Shown here: in pieces, positions 11,069 through 20,121 of the stretch
How positions within the stretch are numbered: position 1 is the stretch's first letter
Layout of the letters: each line of letters begins with the position of its first letter
Assembly (NCBI RefSeq): GCF_002897375.1
Contig: NZ_BFAG01000006.1
Coordinates: forward strand, 72,001-136,000
Direction: 5' to 3'
Length of the DNA: 64,000 nucleotides
Source of the DNA: Deinococcus aerius
GTDB lineage: Bacteria > Deinococcota > Deinococci > Deinococcales > Deinococcaceae
The notes under the pieces: generated by a model
Seen by the model: only the letters and a program-made list of their open reading frames with translations
What the model was told of the DNA's origin: nothing
The model's database searches: none
Made by a program: the position numbers and the translations under genes

Positions 11069-11653
11069 CTAACGGATGGACGCGGCCAGCACGTCCGCGA
11101 TGGGGCGCAGCAACGCCAGCCGCGCCTCCCGCCCGGCGGTGCCCGCTGGGGGCGCGTGCCGCAGGGAGTCCAGCTCGATCAGGACGGAGGGCTTGGCATC
11201 GGGAAAAGAGTCGATGTAGAGGCCGTTGAAGCGGCTGGAGTTGCTGGGGTTGCACCACTGGCCCGTGCAGGTCCGCAGGGCGGGCAGCAGGGCGTCCGCG
11301 AGCCGTTTGCTCGCCTCGCCGGGCGCGTAGTACACGCCCGAGAGGTGCCGGGCATCGGGGAACACCATGTCGTAGTGCAGGCTCACGAACGCTGCCGCGC
11401 CCAGGCGAGCAGCCATGCTGACTCGCCAGGAGAGGTCCGGCTTCGGGCCGTCGTTGCCGTCGTGCGTGAGCACGACCCGGAACCCCTTGCCGACGAGCAG
11501 GCTCTTGAGCGTGAGCGCGGCCTCCAGGTTGGCGGCGGCCTCGGTGCGGGGGCCGTCGCAGCAGCCGGGGTCGTAGCCCAGCACGCCGGGCGTACTCCCA
11601 TGGCCGGGGTCGAGGACGATGAGGCGGGGAGTGTGGGGCTGGGGGTTCGTCAT
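11069..11653 (-). CDS. Endolysin: N-acetylmuramoyl-L-alanine amidase (Amidase_3)
   Basis: A 194-residue zinc amidase that cuts the bond between N-acetylmuramic acid and the peptide stem to lyse the host. The family's metal and catalytic residues are visible: His in D-P-G-H-G (about 18), Glu in R-T-E-A-A (about 38), His in S-L-H-Y-D (about 93), and the general-base Glu in L-I-E-L-D (about 160). There is no separate wall-binding domain and no signal peptide, so export needs a holin. The ATG at 11653 has GAGGTG upstream and is preferred over the start 24 bases earlier. Confidence 0.88.
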   Translation of the reverse strand: MTNPQPHTPRLIVLDPGHGSTPGVLGYDPGCCDGPRTEAAANLEAALTLKSLLVGKGFRVVLTHDGNDGPKPDLSWRVSMAARLGAAAFVSLHYDMVFPDARHLSGVYYAPGEASKRLADALLPALRTCTGQWCNPSNSSRFNGLYIDSFPDAKPSVLIELDSLRHAPPAGTAGREARLALLRPIADVLAASIR

Positions 11654-11708
11654 GGGCACCTCGAAGAACGCGCCCACACAGGGCGGGCGCGTCCGGGAGA
11701 CGGGCGGA

Positions 11709-12143
11709 TTACGGATCGGCGGGGTGGGCGATGCGCCGGGCGAGGGAGTTCAGGAGCTGCGCCAGGCCGATCAGCAGGAGGAGCAGCGCCAGCGAGAATC
11801 CCAGCGAGGCGGGGGTGAGTACATTGCGGACGCCCCTCACGCCCGCCGGAATCTGGAGTACGAGCAGCACGGCGGACGCCGTGACGCCGACCTTGAGCGG
11901 GGCATACTCGCGCAGCCGCAGCCACACCCACCAGCGCGCCCAGTACAGAACATTGGCCGGAGTCCGCGGGGGCGGGAGCGCGACCGCCAGCCAGCGCCCG
12001 AGCGCCTGGAGCGCCCGCCACGCGGCCCAAGCCACCAGCACCCGCAGGGTGGTCAGCAGGAGGTAGCCGACCTGGGCATCCTGGAGGAGGGCGCCGTTGA
12101 GGGCCGCGTCCCAGCGGGCAGCGAGAGCAGTCAGGTCAGGCAT
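11709..12143 (-). CDS. Membrane protein, candidate holin component
   Basis: A 144-residue protein with about three hydrophobic helices (near 26-46, 83-101 and 110-130) separated by basic loops with many Trp and Arg. It has a GGAGG ribosome-binding site and overlaps the gene upstream by 8 bases. Together with the next membrane protein and the adjacent amidase it forms a plausible lysis cassette. Holins share no single motif, so this is a positional and topological call. Confidence 0.55.
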   Translation of the reverse strand: MPDLTALAARWDAALNGALLQDAQVGYLLLTTLRVLVAWAAWRALQALGRWLAVALPPPRTPANVLYWARWWVWLRLREYAPLKVGVTASAVLLVLQIPAGVRGVRNVLTPASLGFSLALLLLLIGLAQLLNSLARRIAHPADP

Positions 12144-12528
12144 CCTTGGCCTCCTTGGGGGGCGGGGGCTCCGGCGGGTCCGGCGCGGGCGGGTCGGGGA
12201 TGCTGCTCAGGAGCGGCACCGCGCGCTTGAGCAGGCTCAGCGCCGAGAGCAACAGCCACCACAGCCCGCGCGGCCCCAAGGTGCTGCCGACGACGGCGGC
12301 GATCACCAGCACGGGCACCAGGTCGAGCTGCACCGGCAGCCTCCGCAACACCTCGCAGGTGGCAAGCCCGACGACGGCGGTGCGGACAAGCTGCGCGGCG
12401 AGCTGACGCCGGGGCGGCGGGGGGGCGTGACTGCTCGCCACGGTGGTCCAGTGCATCCCGGCGGCGACGATGCCCGAGGCCGCCGAGACGGCTGCGGCGT
12501 AGGCGTTGAAGGTAGGGTCGAGGGCCAT
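12136..12528 (-). CDS. Membrane protein, candidate holin
   Basis: A 130-residue protein with a weakly hydrophobic N-terminus, one strong hydrophobic stretch (about 67-100, possibly two helices) and a Pro-rich, acidic cytoplasmic tail ending P-P-P-P-K-E-A-K-D-A. It lies in the lysis cassette with the three-helix protein and the amidase. A GGAG ribosome-binding site precedes the ATG. One of the two membrane proteins may be holin and the other antiholin. Confidence 0.55.
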   Translation of the reverse strand: MALDPTFNAYAAAVSAASGIVAAGMHWTTVASSHAPPPPRRQLAAQLVRTAVVGLATCEVLRRLPVQLDLVPVLVIAAVVGSTLGPRGLWWLLLSALSLLKRAVPLLSSIPDPPAPDPPEPPPPKEAKDA

Positions 12529-12560
12529 AGGGTCTCCGTAGAAAGGGGCCGTTGGCGCCT

Positions 12561-14171
12561 TCAGGTTGGTGTGTACTTGCGGTCCGCCGGGATTCCCGCG
12601 ACGTAGCCCCGTCCCGCCTGAACCTGCTGGTACTCGGCCAGCAGCGCCCCTTCCGTGCCGGGGGCAATCCCAGGCCGGAAGTCGTTGTTGGGACCGCGCT
12701 TGGCCGGGTCTACCCCGGCCGTGTCCGGTGATGACCGGCTGGTGCCGTCACCGAAGAAGCGGATATTCCCGTCGTAGGCGATCCCCGCCTGGAGCGGGCG
12801 GGAAACGCCGTTGTCATTGACCATGCTGTTGTTCTTCTGGACGAAAAAGCCTGACCACTCGTAGGTGAAGGGCGTGTTCGCGTCGTAGTGGGTCAGCATG
12901 TAGTTCCGGTTGCGGTTGATCTGGAGGAATGAGGCCAGGTAAGCGTTGAGCTGGTGCCCGACACAATAGTTGTCCTCGATCTGGGTGTAGTGCGAGGCGT
13001 TGGCCCACACGTTGTGATCGAACTCGTCAATGATGATGCACGACCCGCTGTACTTGAAATTGGGGTCCCCCACCAGTTGATAGCCGTAGGCGTTCAATGT
13101 GACCCGGTTGGAGTTGTCGTATTTCGTGGAAACGCCCGGGACGAAGTTCCAGTCCCAGCCCCAGGCGCCTTGAATGTAGTTGCGCTTGATCTGTGCGGGG
13201 TTGGCCTGCGTTCCCCCGCTGCCGCCGTAGAGGTTGATGTTGTCCTCGACGCGGCTTTCCCCCGGGGTGTTGATGACGATGTTGTCCGACACGTCGATGG
13301 ACGGGTGACGGATGATGCGGTTGAACTGCACGAACTGGCGCGGCTGCCAGCCGCTCGGCGAGAAGTTCTCGGGGGTTTTGTTGGCGTCGATTTTCTCGCC
13401 CGTAAAGGCGGGGTTCCAGCGTTTCGCGTCCGAGTGCGTCGTGCCGGTGTTGGACCTGACGTAGCTGCCCTTGCCGTCGCTCTTGCGCCCGTCGATGTTC
13501 TTGACGCGGTTGAAGCGGACGATGAACTGATCGCTGCCCCGGTCGCCGTTGTAGGCGAGGTAGCCGTCCGCGTTGCCGTTGTGGGCGATGTAGATGCCCG
13601 AGGTGTCGTTGACCTCGTTGAAGCGGAAGATCAGGTGCCGCCCGCCGTCCAGATTCACCGCCCGGCCCTTGACGAGCCCGTTGACGTTGGGGTTCGCCAT
13701 GTGCATCTCGACGTACTCGATCTGGAGACGGTTCCCCCACCCGCCGAACACGTGGCCGCCTGCCGACTCGATGATGATGGGCTTGCCGGGCACGGCCACG
13801 CATCCGACGAGGTTGGCCCCCCGCACGTCAAACACCGGTTTGGTCGGGTCATGCGAGATGTACCGGTAGCCGGGGTCGATGGTCTGCGCGGTCACGGTCG
13901 CGTTGATGATGAAGCTGTCCGCCTCGCGCACCGGGAGCGTGGGGGTCGGCGGCGGGGGGTTCACGATGGCGTCGTAGAACCGGCGCGGGACGAGGCCCCA
14001 GGGCGGCAGCCACAGCAGCACGTCCGGGTCCTTGCCGTTGGACGTGAAGGTGCGGAACGTGCCGGGCTGCTTCACGAAGATGGTGCATTGGGTCTCCAGC
14101 CGCAGGTGATACCCCTTTTCCCGGCTCCACGTCAGGAAGTACGGTGCGGCGGGAGTGGAGGGGGAGGTCAT
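12561..14171 (-). CDS. Parallel beta-helix tail protein (tailspike/depolymerase-like)
   Basis: A 536-residue protein. After a 100-residue beta-rich head, residues about 130-480 show repeated short strands with Asn and Asp at turns (for example I-F-R-F-N-E-V-N-D-T-S-G-I-Y-I-A-H-N-G-N-A-D-G-Y), the pattern of right-handed beta-helix pectate-lyase-like folds. Such proteins bind and often cut surface polysaccharide. The start shares 4 bases (ATGA) with the upstream stop; the longer open frame upstream is a shadow. The enzymatic activity cannot be assigned; Asp-rich turns could be a site. Confidence 0.72.
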   Translation of the reverse strand: MTSPSTPAAPYFLTWSREKGYHLRLETQCTIFVKQPGTFRTFTSNGKDPDVLLWLPPWGLVPRRFYDAIVNPPPPTPTLPVREADSFIINATVTAQTIDPGYRYISHDPTKPVFDVRGANLVGCVAVPGKPIIIESAGGHVFGGWGNRLQIEYVEMHMANPNVNGLVKGRAVNLDGGRHLIFRFNEVNDTSGIYIAHNGNADGYLAYNGDRGSDQFIVRFNRVKNIDGRKSDGKGSYVRSNTGTTHSDAKRWNPAFTGEKIDANKTPENFSPSGWQPRQFVQFNRIIRHPSIDVSDNIVINTPGESRVEDNINLYGGSGGTQANPAQIKRNYIQGAWGWDWNFVPGVSTKYDNSNRVTLNAYGYQLVGDPNFKYSGSCIIIDEFDHNVWANASHYTQIEDNYCVGHQLNAYLASFLQINRNRNYMLTHYDANTPFTYEWSGFFVQKNNSMVNDNGVSRPLQAGIAYDGNIRFFGDGTSRSSPDTAGVDPAKRGPNNDFRPGIAPGTEGALLAEYQQVQAGRGYVAGIPADRKYTPT

Positions 14172-15412
14172 GCCATCCTCAGCGGCTTGTCGCCCACGGA
14201 AACGCTGATGGAGTGGTAGCGGGTCACCCCGGAGTCGCCCGTGCCCGCGTTGTAGAACCCGGCGTACCCGGCGCCGCGCGGCGCGTTGGCCGGGAGGGCT
14301 GTCGTGTTGGTGTATTGCCAGTCCGGCACCGCCGCTGCCGGATCGTAGGCGAAGGCCCGTGCCCGCAGGGTCTCGCCCTGGTTGGCCCGCTGGAAGTCGA
14401 TGGCGTACCGGGTGCCTGCCACCATCGCGGTCGGCAGGACGTTCTTGACCAGACCCAGGACCGTCGTGACCCCCGCATTGTTCACCCAGTTGTAGAACTG
14501 AACCTGCAAGTCGGCGGTGCCGCCCGTGACGGAGGGCGTGAGAAAGGCCATCAGGCCGACCTCCTGCCCGGCGGTCCCGCCGAGGCCCAGGAAGGCGCGG
14601 AGCTGCTTGCCGGTCGTCCCGTACCGCGCGGTCACCAGCGACCGAACCGTGCCGTCCACGAACTGCCCGGCAGGCGTGTATTGCCAGGCGCGGCGCGGCG
14701 CGTCGGTGAGCGTCTGAACGAGAGCCGCGTCCGCCGCCGAGTATTTCAGCGTGACGCCGGTTCCGGGCGCCGCCCACAGCGGGGCCAGCACGGCGGGATC
14801 GGGGCTGGCCTGGTCTGCGAGGGTGTGGAAGTCCTCGAAGTAGGTGCCGACCGGCGTATCCGGCGTGTCGTCCCCCAGCGGGGCCTGCGGCGCGGCGAGC
14901 ATCTGCCCGACACCGGCCACCCGGCCCAGCTCGTAGTACAAGACCTTGGGATCGAGGGTCGGGTTGATGGCATCGGGCCGGTTCCCCCAGAACGCGACCC
15001 AGTTCTGGGCGCCGGGCGTGGCGGGCACGGCGAGCGCGATCAGGGCGCTGAGGCCGTTCTGGAAGGCGGCCTCGGTCGCCGTGATGCCCGGCATGGGGAG
15101 TGCGCCGAAGAGGTAGCGGTAGTCCCCGTTGGCGACCTTGAGCATCAGGGGGTTGTTGCGGAGCGCCGTTTTCATGGTGGGATCGGCGTCCACAACTGTC
15201 GTCGGGCCGGTGGCGATGACGAAGTTACCGACCGTGCCGCCCGTGTACGCGATGGGCACCTTGTTCCCGCCCGCCGAGCCGGACAGGTCCGGGGCGATCA
15301 GGCCGAGTCCCTGCGAGGAGTTGGCGATGTCCACGACGACGGCGAGACGCTGCCCCCCCGGCAGGAGGATGTAGGGCCGACCCTGGATGATTTCGAGGTT
15401 GGTGTAGGGCAT
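14168..15412 (-). CDS. Phage structural protein, probable tail fibre or adhesin
   Basis: A 414-residue protein starting at ATG 15412 behind a GGAGG ribosome-binding site. An N-terminal region of about 90 residues is followed by mixed segments and a C-terminal, possibly carbohydrate-binding, beta-sandwich-like part (about 230-410, with R-Y-A-I-D-F-Q-R and W-Q-Y-T-N-T). I do not recognise a named family. Position between the LamG-like and beta-helix proteins supports a role in host recognition. Confidence 0.6.
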   Translation of the reverse strand: MPYTNLEIIQGRPYILLPGGQRLAVVVDIANSSQGLGLIAPDLSGSAGGNKVPIAYTGGTVGNFVIATGPTTVVDADPTMKTALRNNPLMLKVANGDYRYLFGALPMPGITATEAAFQNGLSALIALAVPATPGAQNWVAFWGNRPDAINPTLDPKVLYYELGRVAGVGQMLAAPQAPLGDDTPDTPVGTYFEDFHTLADQASPDPAVLAPLWAAPGTGVTLKYSAADAALVQTLTDAPRRAWQYTPAGQFVDGTVRSLVTARYGTTGKQLRAFLGLGGTAGQEVGLMAFLTPSVTGGTADLQVQFYNWVNNAGVTTVLGLVKNVLPTAMVAGTRYAIDFQRANQGETLRARAFAYDPAAAVPDWQYTNTTALPANAPRGAGYAGFYNAGTGDSGVTRYHSISVSVGDKPLRMA

Positions 15413-15428
15413 CGCCTGAGTGCCTCCT

Positions 15429-16304
15429 TTAGAACCGGCCCATGTTGGCGGTGTAGTCGGCCTGCACGACGGCCAGCGGATCACGCCCCGAGAGGTCGAT
15501 GCGCTCGAACAGGTGGCGATAGATCGTCGCGTCCCCCTGGATGGCGTTCTGACCGCCCAGGATCAGGGCGTTGGGACTGCTCTGGAGGGCGGTCATGCCG
15601 TTGACCGTCGTGGTGCGGATCAAGGCGCCGTCGCGGTACATCCTGAGCGTGGTGTTGGTCGTGCCGAAGTCGAGGAAAAACGCGAGCTGGACGAGGGTGC
15701 CGGGCACGAGTCCCTGCCCGGTGTGCTGAAACCCGATCTCGTTCTTGGTCCCGTTCTGGCTCCAGACCTGCAACACGCCGATGAAGTCGGGGGAGACCGC
15801 CTTATCGGACAGGTAGACCGCAAAGGCGTTGGGGTCGGTGGAGAGATTGGCGTTGCCGCCGACCGCCGCGATCTGCTGGTATTTCTGATTGACGCGCGCC
15901 CCGATGCGTGCCCAGATGATGTAGAGAAAGTCCTTGCCGCTCATGCCGGTCAGGAAGCCGTTGTCCCCGGTGGACGCGAAGCTGTCCGTGAGCGTGTCGC
16001 CGTTCGGGCGGGTGAACTTGACGCCCTTGCCGTCGTAGATCATGGAACCGTCCGGGCCGACAAATTTGCCGTCCCAGGTGGCTCCCCTCGGCAGCGCGTA
16101 GGGGTTGCGCGCGAGGTTGTAGACGTAGCTGGGGTTGGCGCTCCCCTGAACGCCGATCCGGCCATCGGGAAACGACTCGCGGTTGGCGAAATCCTGAATG
16201 AGCAATACCCCCGGCGCGTCCAGCGGGTCGAGCAGGATGGAGGGGAGGTCATTCGGGAACACCGTGTCGTCGGGGAGCTGGAAGAGTTGAGCGGTATTGG
16301 GCAT
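15429..16304 (-). CDS. LamG/concanavalin-like domain tail protein
   Basis: A 291-residue protein. Residues about 80-275 read like a LamG jelly-roll: an F-T-R-P-N-G-D-T-L strand, an F-L-Y-I-I-W-A-R-I segment, then T-L-R-M-Y-R-D-G-A-L-I-R-T-T-T-V-N-G, which is the typical L-Y-V-D-G-x-L hairpin, and L-I-L-G-G-Q-N near the end. These domains bind sugars. It starts 1 base after the stop of the SGNH-like gene upstream, so the two are coupled. Confidence 0.65.
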   Translation of the reverse strand: MPNTAQLFQLPDDTVFPNDLPSILLDPLDAPGVLLIQDFANRESFPDGRIGVQGSANPSYVYNLARNPYALPRGATWDGKFVGPDGSMIYDGKGVKFTRPNGDTLTDSFASTGDNGFLTGMSGKDFLYIIWARIGARVNQKYQQIAAVGGNANLSTDPNAFAVYLSDKAVSPDFIGVLQVWSQNGTKNEIGFQHTGQGLVPGTLVQLAFFLDFGTTNTTLRMYRDGALIRTTTVNGMTALQSSPNALILGGQNAIQGDATIYRHLFERIDLSGRDPLAVVQADYTANMGRF

Positions 16305-16305
16305 C

Positions 16306-18069
16306 TCAGTAACCCCTCTCCTGAATGAAGGCGGTCAGCGCCGCCGCGATGTCGGCGTACCCCTGCGCGTTGGGGTGCGTGTTGTCCGCCATGCGGGCCG
16401 GATCAGGCGAGCCGTCCGCCCGCCAGGTGCCGTCCGCGTTGCGGCACAGCACGCGCCGTAGCCCGAGGTAGTGCGCCCCGAACGAGGTGGCGAGCCGTTC
16501 GTTGAAACCCTGGATGGCCTCCAGACCGGCCCCGTACACCTCCGTTTTGCTGTTCAGCAACCCGACGACCACGTACCGCTCGTGGCGCCCCTGCAAGCTG
16601 TCCACGATGTACTGGACGTGTTCTTCGAGGTCGCGCCCGTACAGCTCGCGCTGGGTGGCGTCGATGCCGATGCGGTCGATGTTGTTGCGGCCCACGAAGA
16701 TGACGGTCGTGTAGTTGCGGTACGGATTGTCCGGCACCCACGTCACGCTGCCCCGGGCCACCTCGAAGGCGTTGGGGGTCGGGGCCGAGGGCGTGAAGGT
16801 GTAGTAGCCGGTGCGGTTGGTCAGCACGTCCGCCTGTCCCTCACCGCCGCGCGTGAGCGTGCCCGGCACGCCCATGAGCCGCCCGGTCTGCTGGCGCCCC
16901 CACTGGCTCAGGAGGGGAGACCGGTCGGGGTCCAGCGCCGTGAGGGTAAACACGGAACCGTCCGGCGCCGCCGTCGTGACGCTGAAGGTGGCGAGGCGAC
17001 TGAGCGCCCCGAACCGCGCCGCGACATCGATGGTGGTCTGATTGGCGATGCCCAGGTTGACGACGGGGCGGCTCAGGGAGAGCGCGACCCGGGAGGCCAC
17101 GCCCTGCGGCGCGTTCTTGCCGTACCCGGTGTCCCCCATGCCTTCCGCCAGGTCATCCCCCCAGATGGCGATGCCGCGCGTGGGGGAGAAGTCGGGCTTG
17201 GCGATATGGGTGATGCCGTCCCTGGAGACGTAAATCGGCATCCGGCCGAACTTGTCCGAGACCCCCCAGGCGACCTCGCCGTAGTTGGTCACGACCCGGA
17301 GATTGCCGCTGCCGAGGTTCAGGGTGTTGGCCGTGACCTGATCCGCGCTCAGGCGCTGGGCCGAGAAGGTGCCCGAGGCCGAGAAGTTCACGACCGTCAG
17401 GGAGGCGAAGATGGCCCGCACGGCCCGCACGACGCCGTTGGTGTCCACGTAGAGCGGTGAGCGCCCGTTCCGGTCCGTGACCCCCCAGGCCACACCAACT
17501 CCGGTGTCCGTGGTGGCGTTGGGCCGGTTGATCGCCTTGATCGCCGTGATGCCCGCCGCCCGGGTCGTCAGGTCACTTTTTAATGCCTCGATCTTGCCGC
17601 GCTCGGTGCTGAGGTCGGCCGCTGCCCCCTGGGCGACGGCAGCGGCGTCCCGGGCCGCCTTCGTCGCGTCGATGAGGTTGCCCACCTGCACCGGGTTCAT
17701 GAAGACCTGGCCCGGCAGAGCCCCGTAGAGGCTGAGGTCCCATTCCCCCGCGCCGGTGTCCCGGGGATGGCCGACGATCTCGAAGGGGATGAAGTTTTTA
17801 TTCCCACCGGACGGGAAGATGGTGAGCGTGACGAGCACGAGCGCATCCCCGGGGTCCGCGCCGTGCAACTGGGCCGGACCCGTCCCCTCGGCGAGGAGCG
17901 CCGCCCGGCCTGAGCCATCCGCGTCTGGACCGCTCAGCGGCCCCTCGTACTCGCCGCCCGAGATGCCCCAGGCCGTCATCAGATTCTCGTGGTAAACGAC
18001 TCGCCAGCGCCCCCCGGTAGCCCCGGGCGGGAGCTGAACGCGGCGGGTCATTTTCAGCAGTTTCGCCAT
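16306..18069 (-). CDS. Tail protein with C-terminal SGNH/GDSL-hydrolase-like domain lacking the catalytic Ser
   Basis: A 587-residue protein. Residues 1-130 resemble a tail-attachment domain; 130-290 contain a short coiled region and two related segments (192-214 and 265-287, pattern V-A-W-G-V-x-D-x-x-G-R-x-P-x-Y-V). Residues 295-587 show SGNH blocks: block I G-D-D-L (304-307), block III G-R-N-N (460-463), block V D-N-T-H (562-565). In active enzymes block I is G-D-S-L with Ser as nucleophile; here it is Asp306 (codon GAC). It may therefore only bind sugar esters. A GGAGG ribosome-binding site precedes the ATG. Confidence 0.75.
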   Translation of the reverse strand: MAKLLKMTRRVQLPPGATGGRWRVVYHENLMTAWGISGGEYEGPLSGPDADGSGRAALLAEGTGPAQLHGADPGDALVLVTLTIFPSGGNKNFIPFEIVGHPRDTGAGEWDLSLYGALPGQVFMNPVQVGNLIDATKAARDAAAVAQGAAADLSTERGKIEALKSDLTTRAAGITAIKAINRPNATTDTGVGVAWGVTDRNGRSPLYVDTNGVVRAVRAIFASLTVVNFSASGTFSAQRLSADQVTANTLNLGSGNLRVVTNYGEVAWGVSDKFGRMPIYVSRDGITHIAKPDFSPTRGIAIWGDDLAEGMGDTGYGKNAPQGVASRVALSLSRPVVNLGIANQTTIDVAARFGALSRLATFSVTTAAPDGSVFTLTALDPDRSPLLSQWGRQQTGRLMGVPGTLTRGGEGQADVLTNRTGYYTFTPSAPTPNAFEVARGSVTWVPDNPYRNYTTVIFVGRNNIDRIGIDATQRELYGRDLEEHVQYIVDSLQGRHERYVVVGLLNSKTEVYGAGLEAIQGFNERLATSFGAHYLGLRRVLCRNADGTWRADGSPDPARMADNTHPNAQGYADIAAALTAFIQERGY

Positions 18070-18082
18070 GCTTCAGCCCTCC

Positions 18083-18508
18083 TTAGGCGAGCGGCACCGG
18101 GAGGCCGGTGGCGTCCTGGAATTCGTGCTGCCCGGAGTACAGCCGCAGCGTCAGCCGGTAGCCCCGCTCGGTGCCCTGGCGCGAGACGCACCGCACCCGC
18201 CAGACCGGCAGGGACAGGTCACCGAAGGTCACCCGCACCGTCTGCTCCACGTCCGCCAGGAATCGGCCCAGCTCGCGGGCCGCTCTCGTGCGGCTCCACC
18301 ACACCCCGGGCGGGGGCTCGACTGAGCAGTCGATCTCGATGGGTCCCGGCAGCCGCTCCCCGCTGCCCGCCAACTCCGGCGTGCCGCCGTCCACGCTGGA
18401 GATCAGCCGCTCGGCGTACTCGACCCGCCGCTCGCGGGGCCGGGCCCGCTGCAATTCGCGCAGCACCGCGTTGCCGGGGCCGCGCAGGATGAAGCGGTCG
18501 CCCCTCAC
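18083..18508 (-). CDS. Minor tail/baseplate protein
   Basis: A 141-residue protein starting with GTG that overlaps the upstream stop (GTGA). It is beta-rich, with P-G-P-I-E-I-D-C-S-V near the middle and a C-terminal L-Y-S-G-Q-H-E-F-Q-D-A-T-G. It sits between the putative baseplate hub protein and the SGNH-like protein. A tail-tip role is inferred from gene order only. Confidence 0.6.
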   Translation of the reverse strand: MRGDRFILRGPGNAVLRELQRARPRERRVEYAERLISSVDGGTPELAGSGERLPGPIEIDCSVEPPPGVWWSRTRAARELGRFLADVEQTVRVTFGDLSLPVWRVRCVSRQGTERGYRLTLRLYSGQHEFQDATGLPVPLA

Positions 18509-20121
18509 CGGCCCTGCACCGCGAACTTGATCGCGCGGGCCGTGTCGCTCTGCCCGTCGCTGCCCAGCCGCGCGAGCGTGACCCCACGGTTATCCCGGGT
18601 GTACTGGTACTCCCACAGTCCCGTCGCGCCGGTCACGTCGCCGTCCGGTGAACCCGTGACAGTCAGCGTGGGCGTGGGCGCGACGAGGCCGGGCAGGGTG
18701 ACCTCCGCAGGTGTGGCGAAGGGGAGCTGAAGAAAGGACTGGGCTACCCGCAGCGAGGCCGCCTCGTCAACCACCAGGAACCGCACGGCGTACACCCGCA
18801 GCTCGGTGGCCGGGGCGGTCTGCACGGCGAGCGTCGCGCCCAGCAGCAGCCGGGCCCGCCAGGTGCCCGCCGTCCCCGCGTCCGGGGGCAGGATCAGCCG
18901 CAGCGTCCGGCGCTCGGCCGTTGCCTGGAGGGAGAGGATCGCCTCGGCGTCGCCCACTTCCAACCGCAGCGCGTAGGCGCCCGAGGGCAGATTCTCCACG
19001 CTGGGGAGCGTGTACTCCACCTCCACACCCACCGGGCGGCCCAGGGCGCTCTCCAGCTCGACAGCGCGTTGGGTCGTGCCCAGCGCGACGGCGGTGTAGG
19101 TCGTGGGGTCGTTGTCCAGCGCGGCGGTGCCGTCCACGTTCTCCGGCCGCGTGACCCACCGCTCAGGGGGCTGGGGCGCGATGAGCGCGACACCCTCGGG
19201 CGGCTCGACCGCCCTCTCGGCCCGGTACAGGTCGTGCTGCGCATGCTGGGCAACAACGGTCACGGTGGCTGGGACGCCGGACGGGCCGAACCGAACCGCA
19301 CCGCCCTCCAGCCCCGCTGGGGCCGTCACGACCCGCAGAACGGCCCGCGTGACCGTCTCGCGCCCCTGTACCCGCAGGCGCCCCCAGCCCTTCCCGGCGT
19401 AGGCGACAGTCAGGGCGGCGGGCTGAGGGCGCCCGAAGAAGACGCGGCCCTGCACGTCCACATCCCACTGGACGCCCGCCGCCTTGGCGAGCGTGTTGAG
19501 CGCCGTGGCGAGGTCCGAGGTCGGCGCGTAGTAGGTCGAGAGGGACGGCCCGGCATCCGTGCCTGAGCCGTTCCCGATCAGTGCCGGATCGTAGGTCACG
19601 CCGGGCGGGCACAGGCGGCCCAGGAGGTCCCGAACGATGGCAAACACGCCCTGATCGCGGTACGCCTTCCCGTCCATCAAGGCCCGGCGCAGGACCTCGC
19701 GTCCGCCCAGCACGAGCTGCTCCTCCACGTCCTGCTGCTTCTGGTGCGAAGGGTCGGGGACCTGGCCGTAGAACGCGGACTCACCATTCACCGTGAACTT
19801 CACGATGCCCAGGGGCGGCAGGCGCAGCCGCGCCCCCAGGGCCGCAACGCGGAGCTGCACCGTCCCGCCATAGGGCGTGAGCTGCCATTCAAAGCCGTCG
19901 TCGATGCCGCGCACGGCGTCGGTGTTGCGGGTGACAGTAGGGGCGCCGCTCTTGTTGGCGGGCCACACGGATAGCTCCCAGGCCAAGGGCGGCCCTCCCT
20001 TCGTGGTGCGGTAGACGATGTCGCCCGGTGCTGGAGCCGGGTTACAGGCGACCAGTGCCCAGGTCCCAGCCGAGGCTGCGACCAGCGCCAGGGCTGCCCT
20101 GCGGAGCGTCGATCTGAACAT
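18505..20121 (-). CDS. Tail/baseplate protein downstream of tape measure, with possible lipoprotein-like N-terminus
   Basis: The frame encodes up to 538 residues and sits where tail-tip hub proteins follow the tape measure. From about residue 30 on it reads as beta-rich baseplate protein (P-P-L-A-W-E-L-S-V-W, later V-F-F-G-R-P, T-V-A-Y-A-G-K-G-W-G). The start is uncertain. ATG 20121 has an excellent GGAGGG site 5 bases away but overlaps the tape-measure gene by 80 bases and gives an N-terminus shaped like a lipoprotein signal (basic, hydrophobic, then L-V-A-C near residue 26). GTG 20052 overlaps by only 11 bases and removes that signal. I kept the longer form because of the ribosome-binding site. 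Confidence 0.68.
   Translation of the reverse strand: MFRSTLRRAALALVAASAGTWALVACNPAPAPGDIVYRTTKGGPPLAWELSVWPANKSGAPTVTRNTDAVRGIDDGFEWQLTPYGGTVQLRVAALGARLRLPPLGIVKFTVNGESAFYGQVPDPSHQKQQDVEEQLVLGGREVLRRALMDGKAYRDQGVFAIVRDLLGRLCPPGVTYDPALIGNGSGTDAGPSLSTYYAPTSDLATALNTLAKAAGVQWDVDVQGRVFFGRPQPAALTVAYAGKGWGRLRVQGRETVTRAVLRVVTAPAGLEGGAVRFGPSGVPATVTVVAQHAQHDLYRAERAVEPPEGVALIAPQPPERWVTRPENVDGTAALDNDPTTYTAVALGTTQRAVELESALGRPVGVEVEYTLPSVENLPSGAYALRLEVGDAEAILSLQATAERRTLRLILPPDAGTAGTWRARLLLGATLAVQTAPATELRVYAVRFLVVDEAASLRVAQSFLQLPFATPAEVTLPGLVAPTPTLTVTGSPDGDVTGATGLWEYQYTRDNRGVTLARLGSDGQSDTARAIKFAVQGR

Noticed and set aside
12190..12215. A stretch resembling the late-promoter box (GGTCGGGGATGCTG...)
   Set aside because: It has one extra base, no CTACAG/CTGTAG dyad 22 bases away and lies inside a holin-like gene, so it is a chance match.
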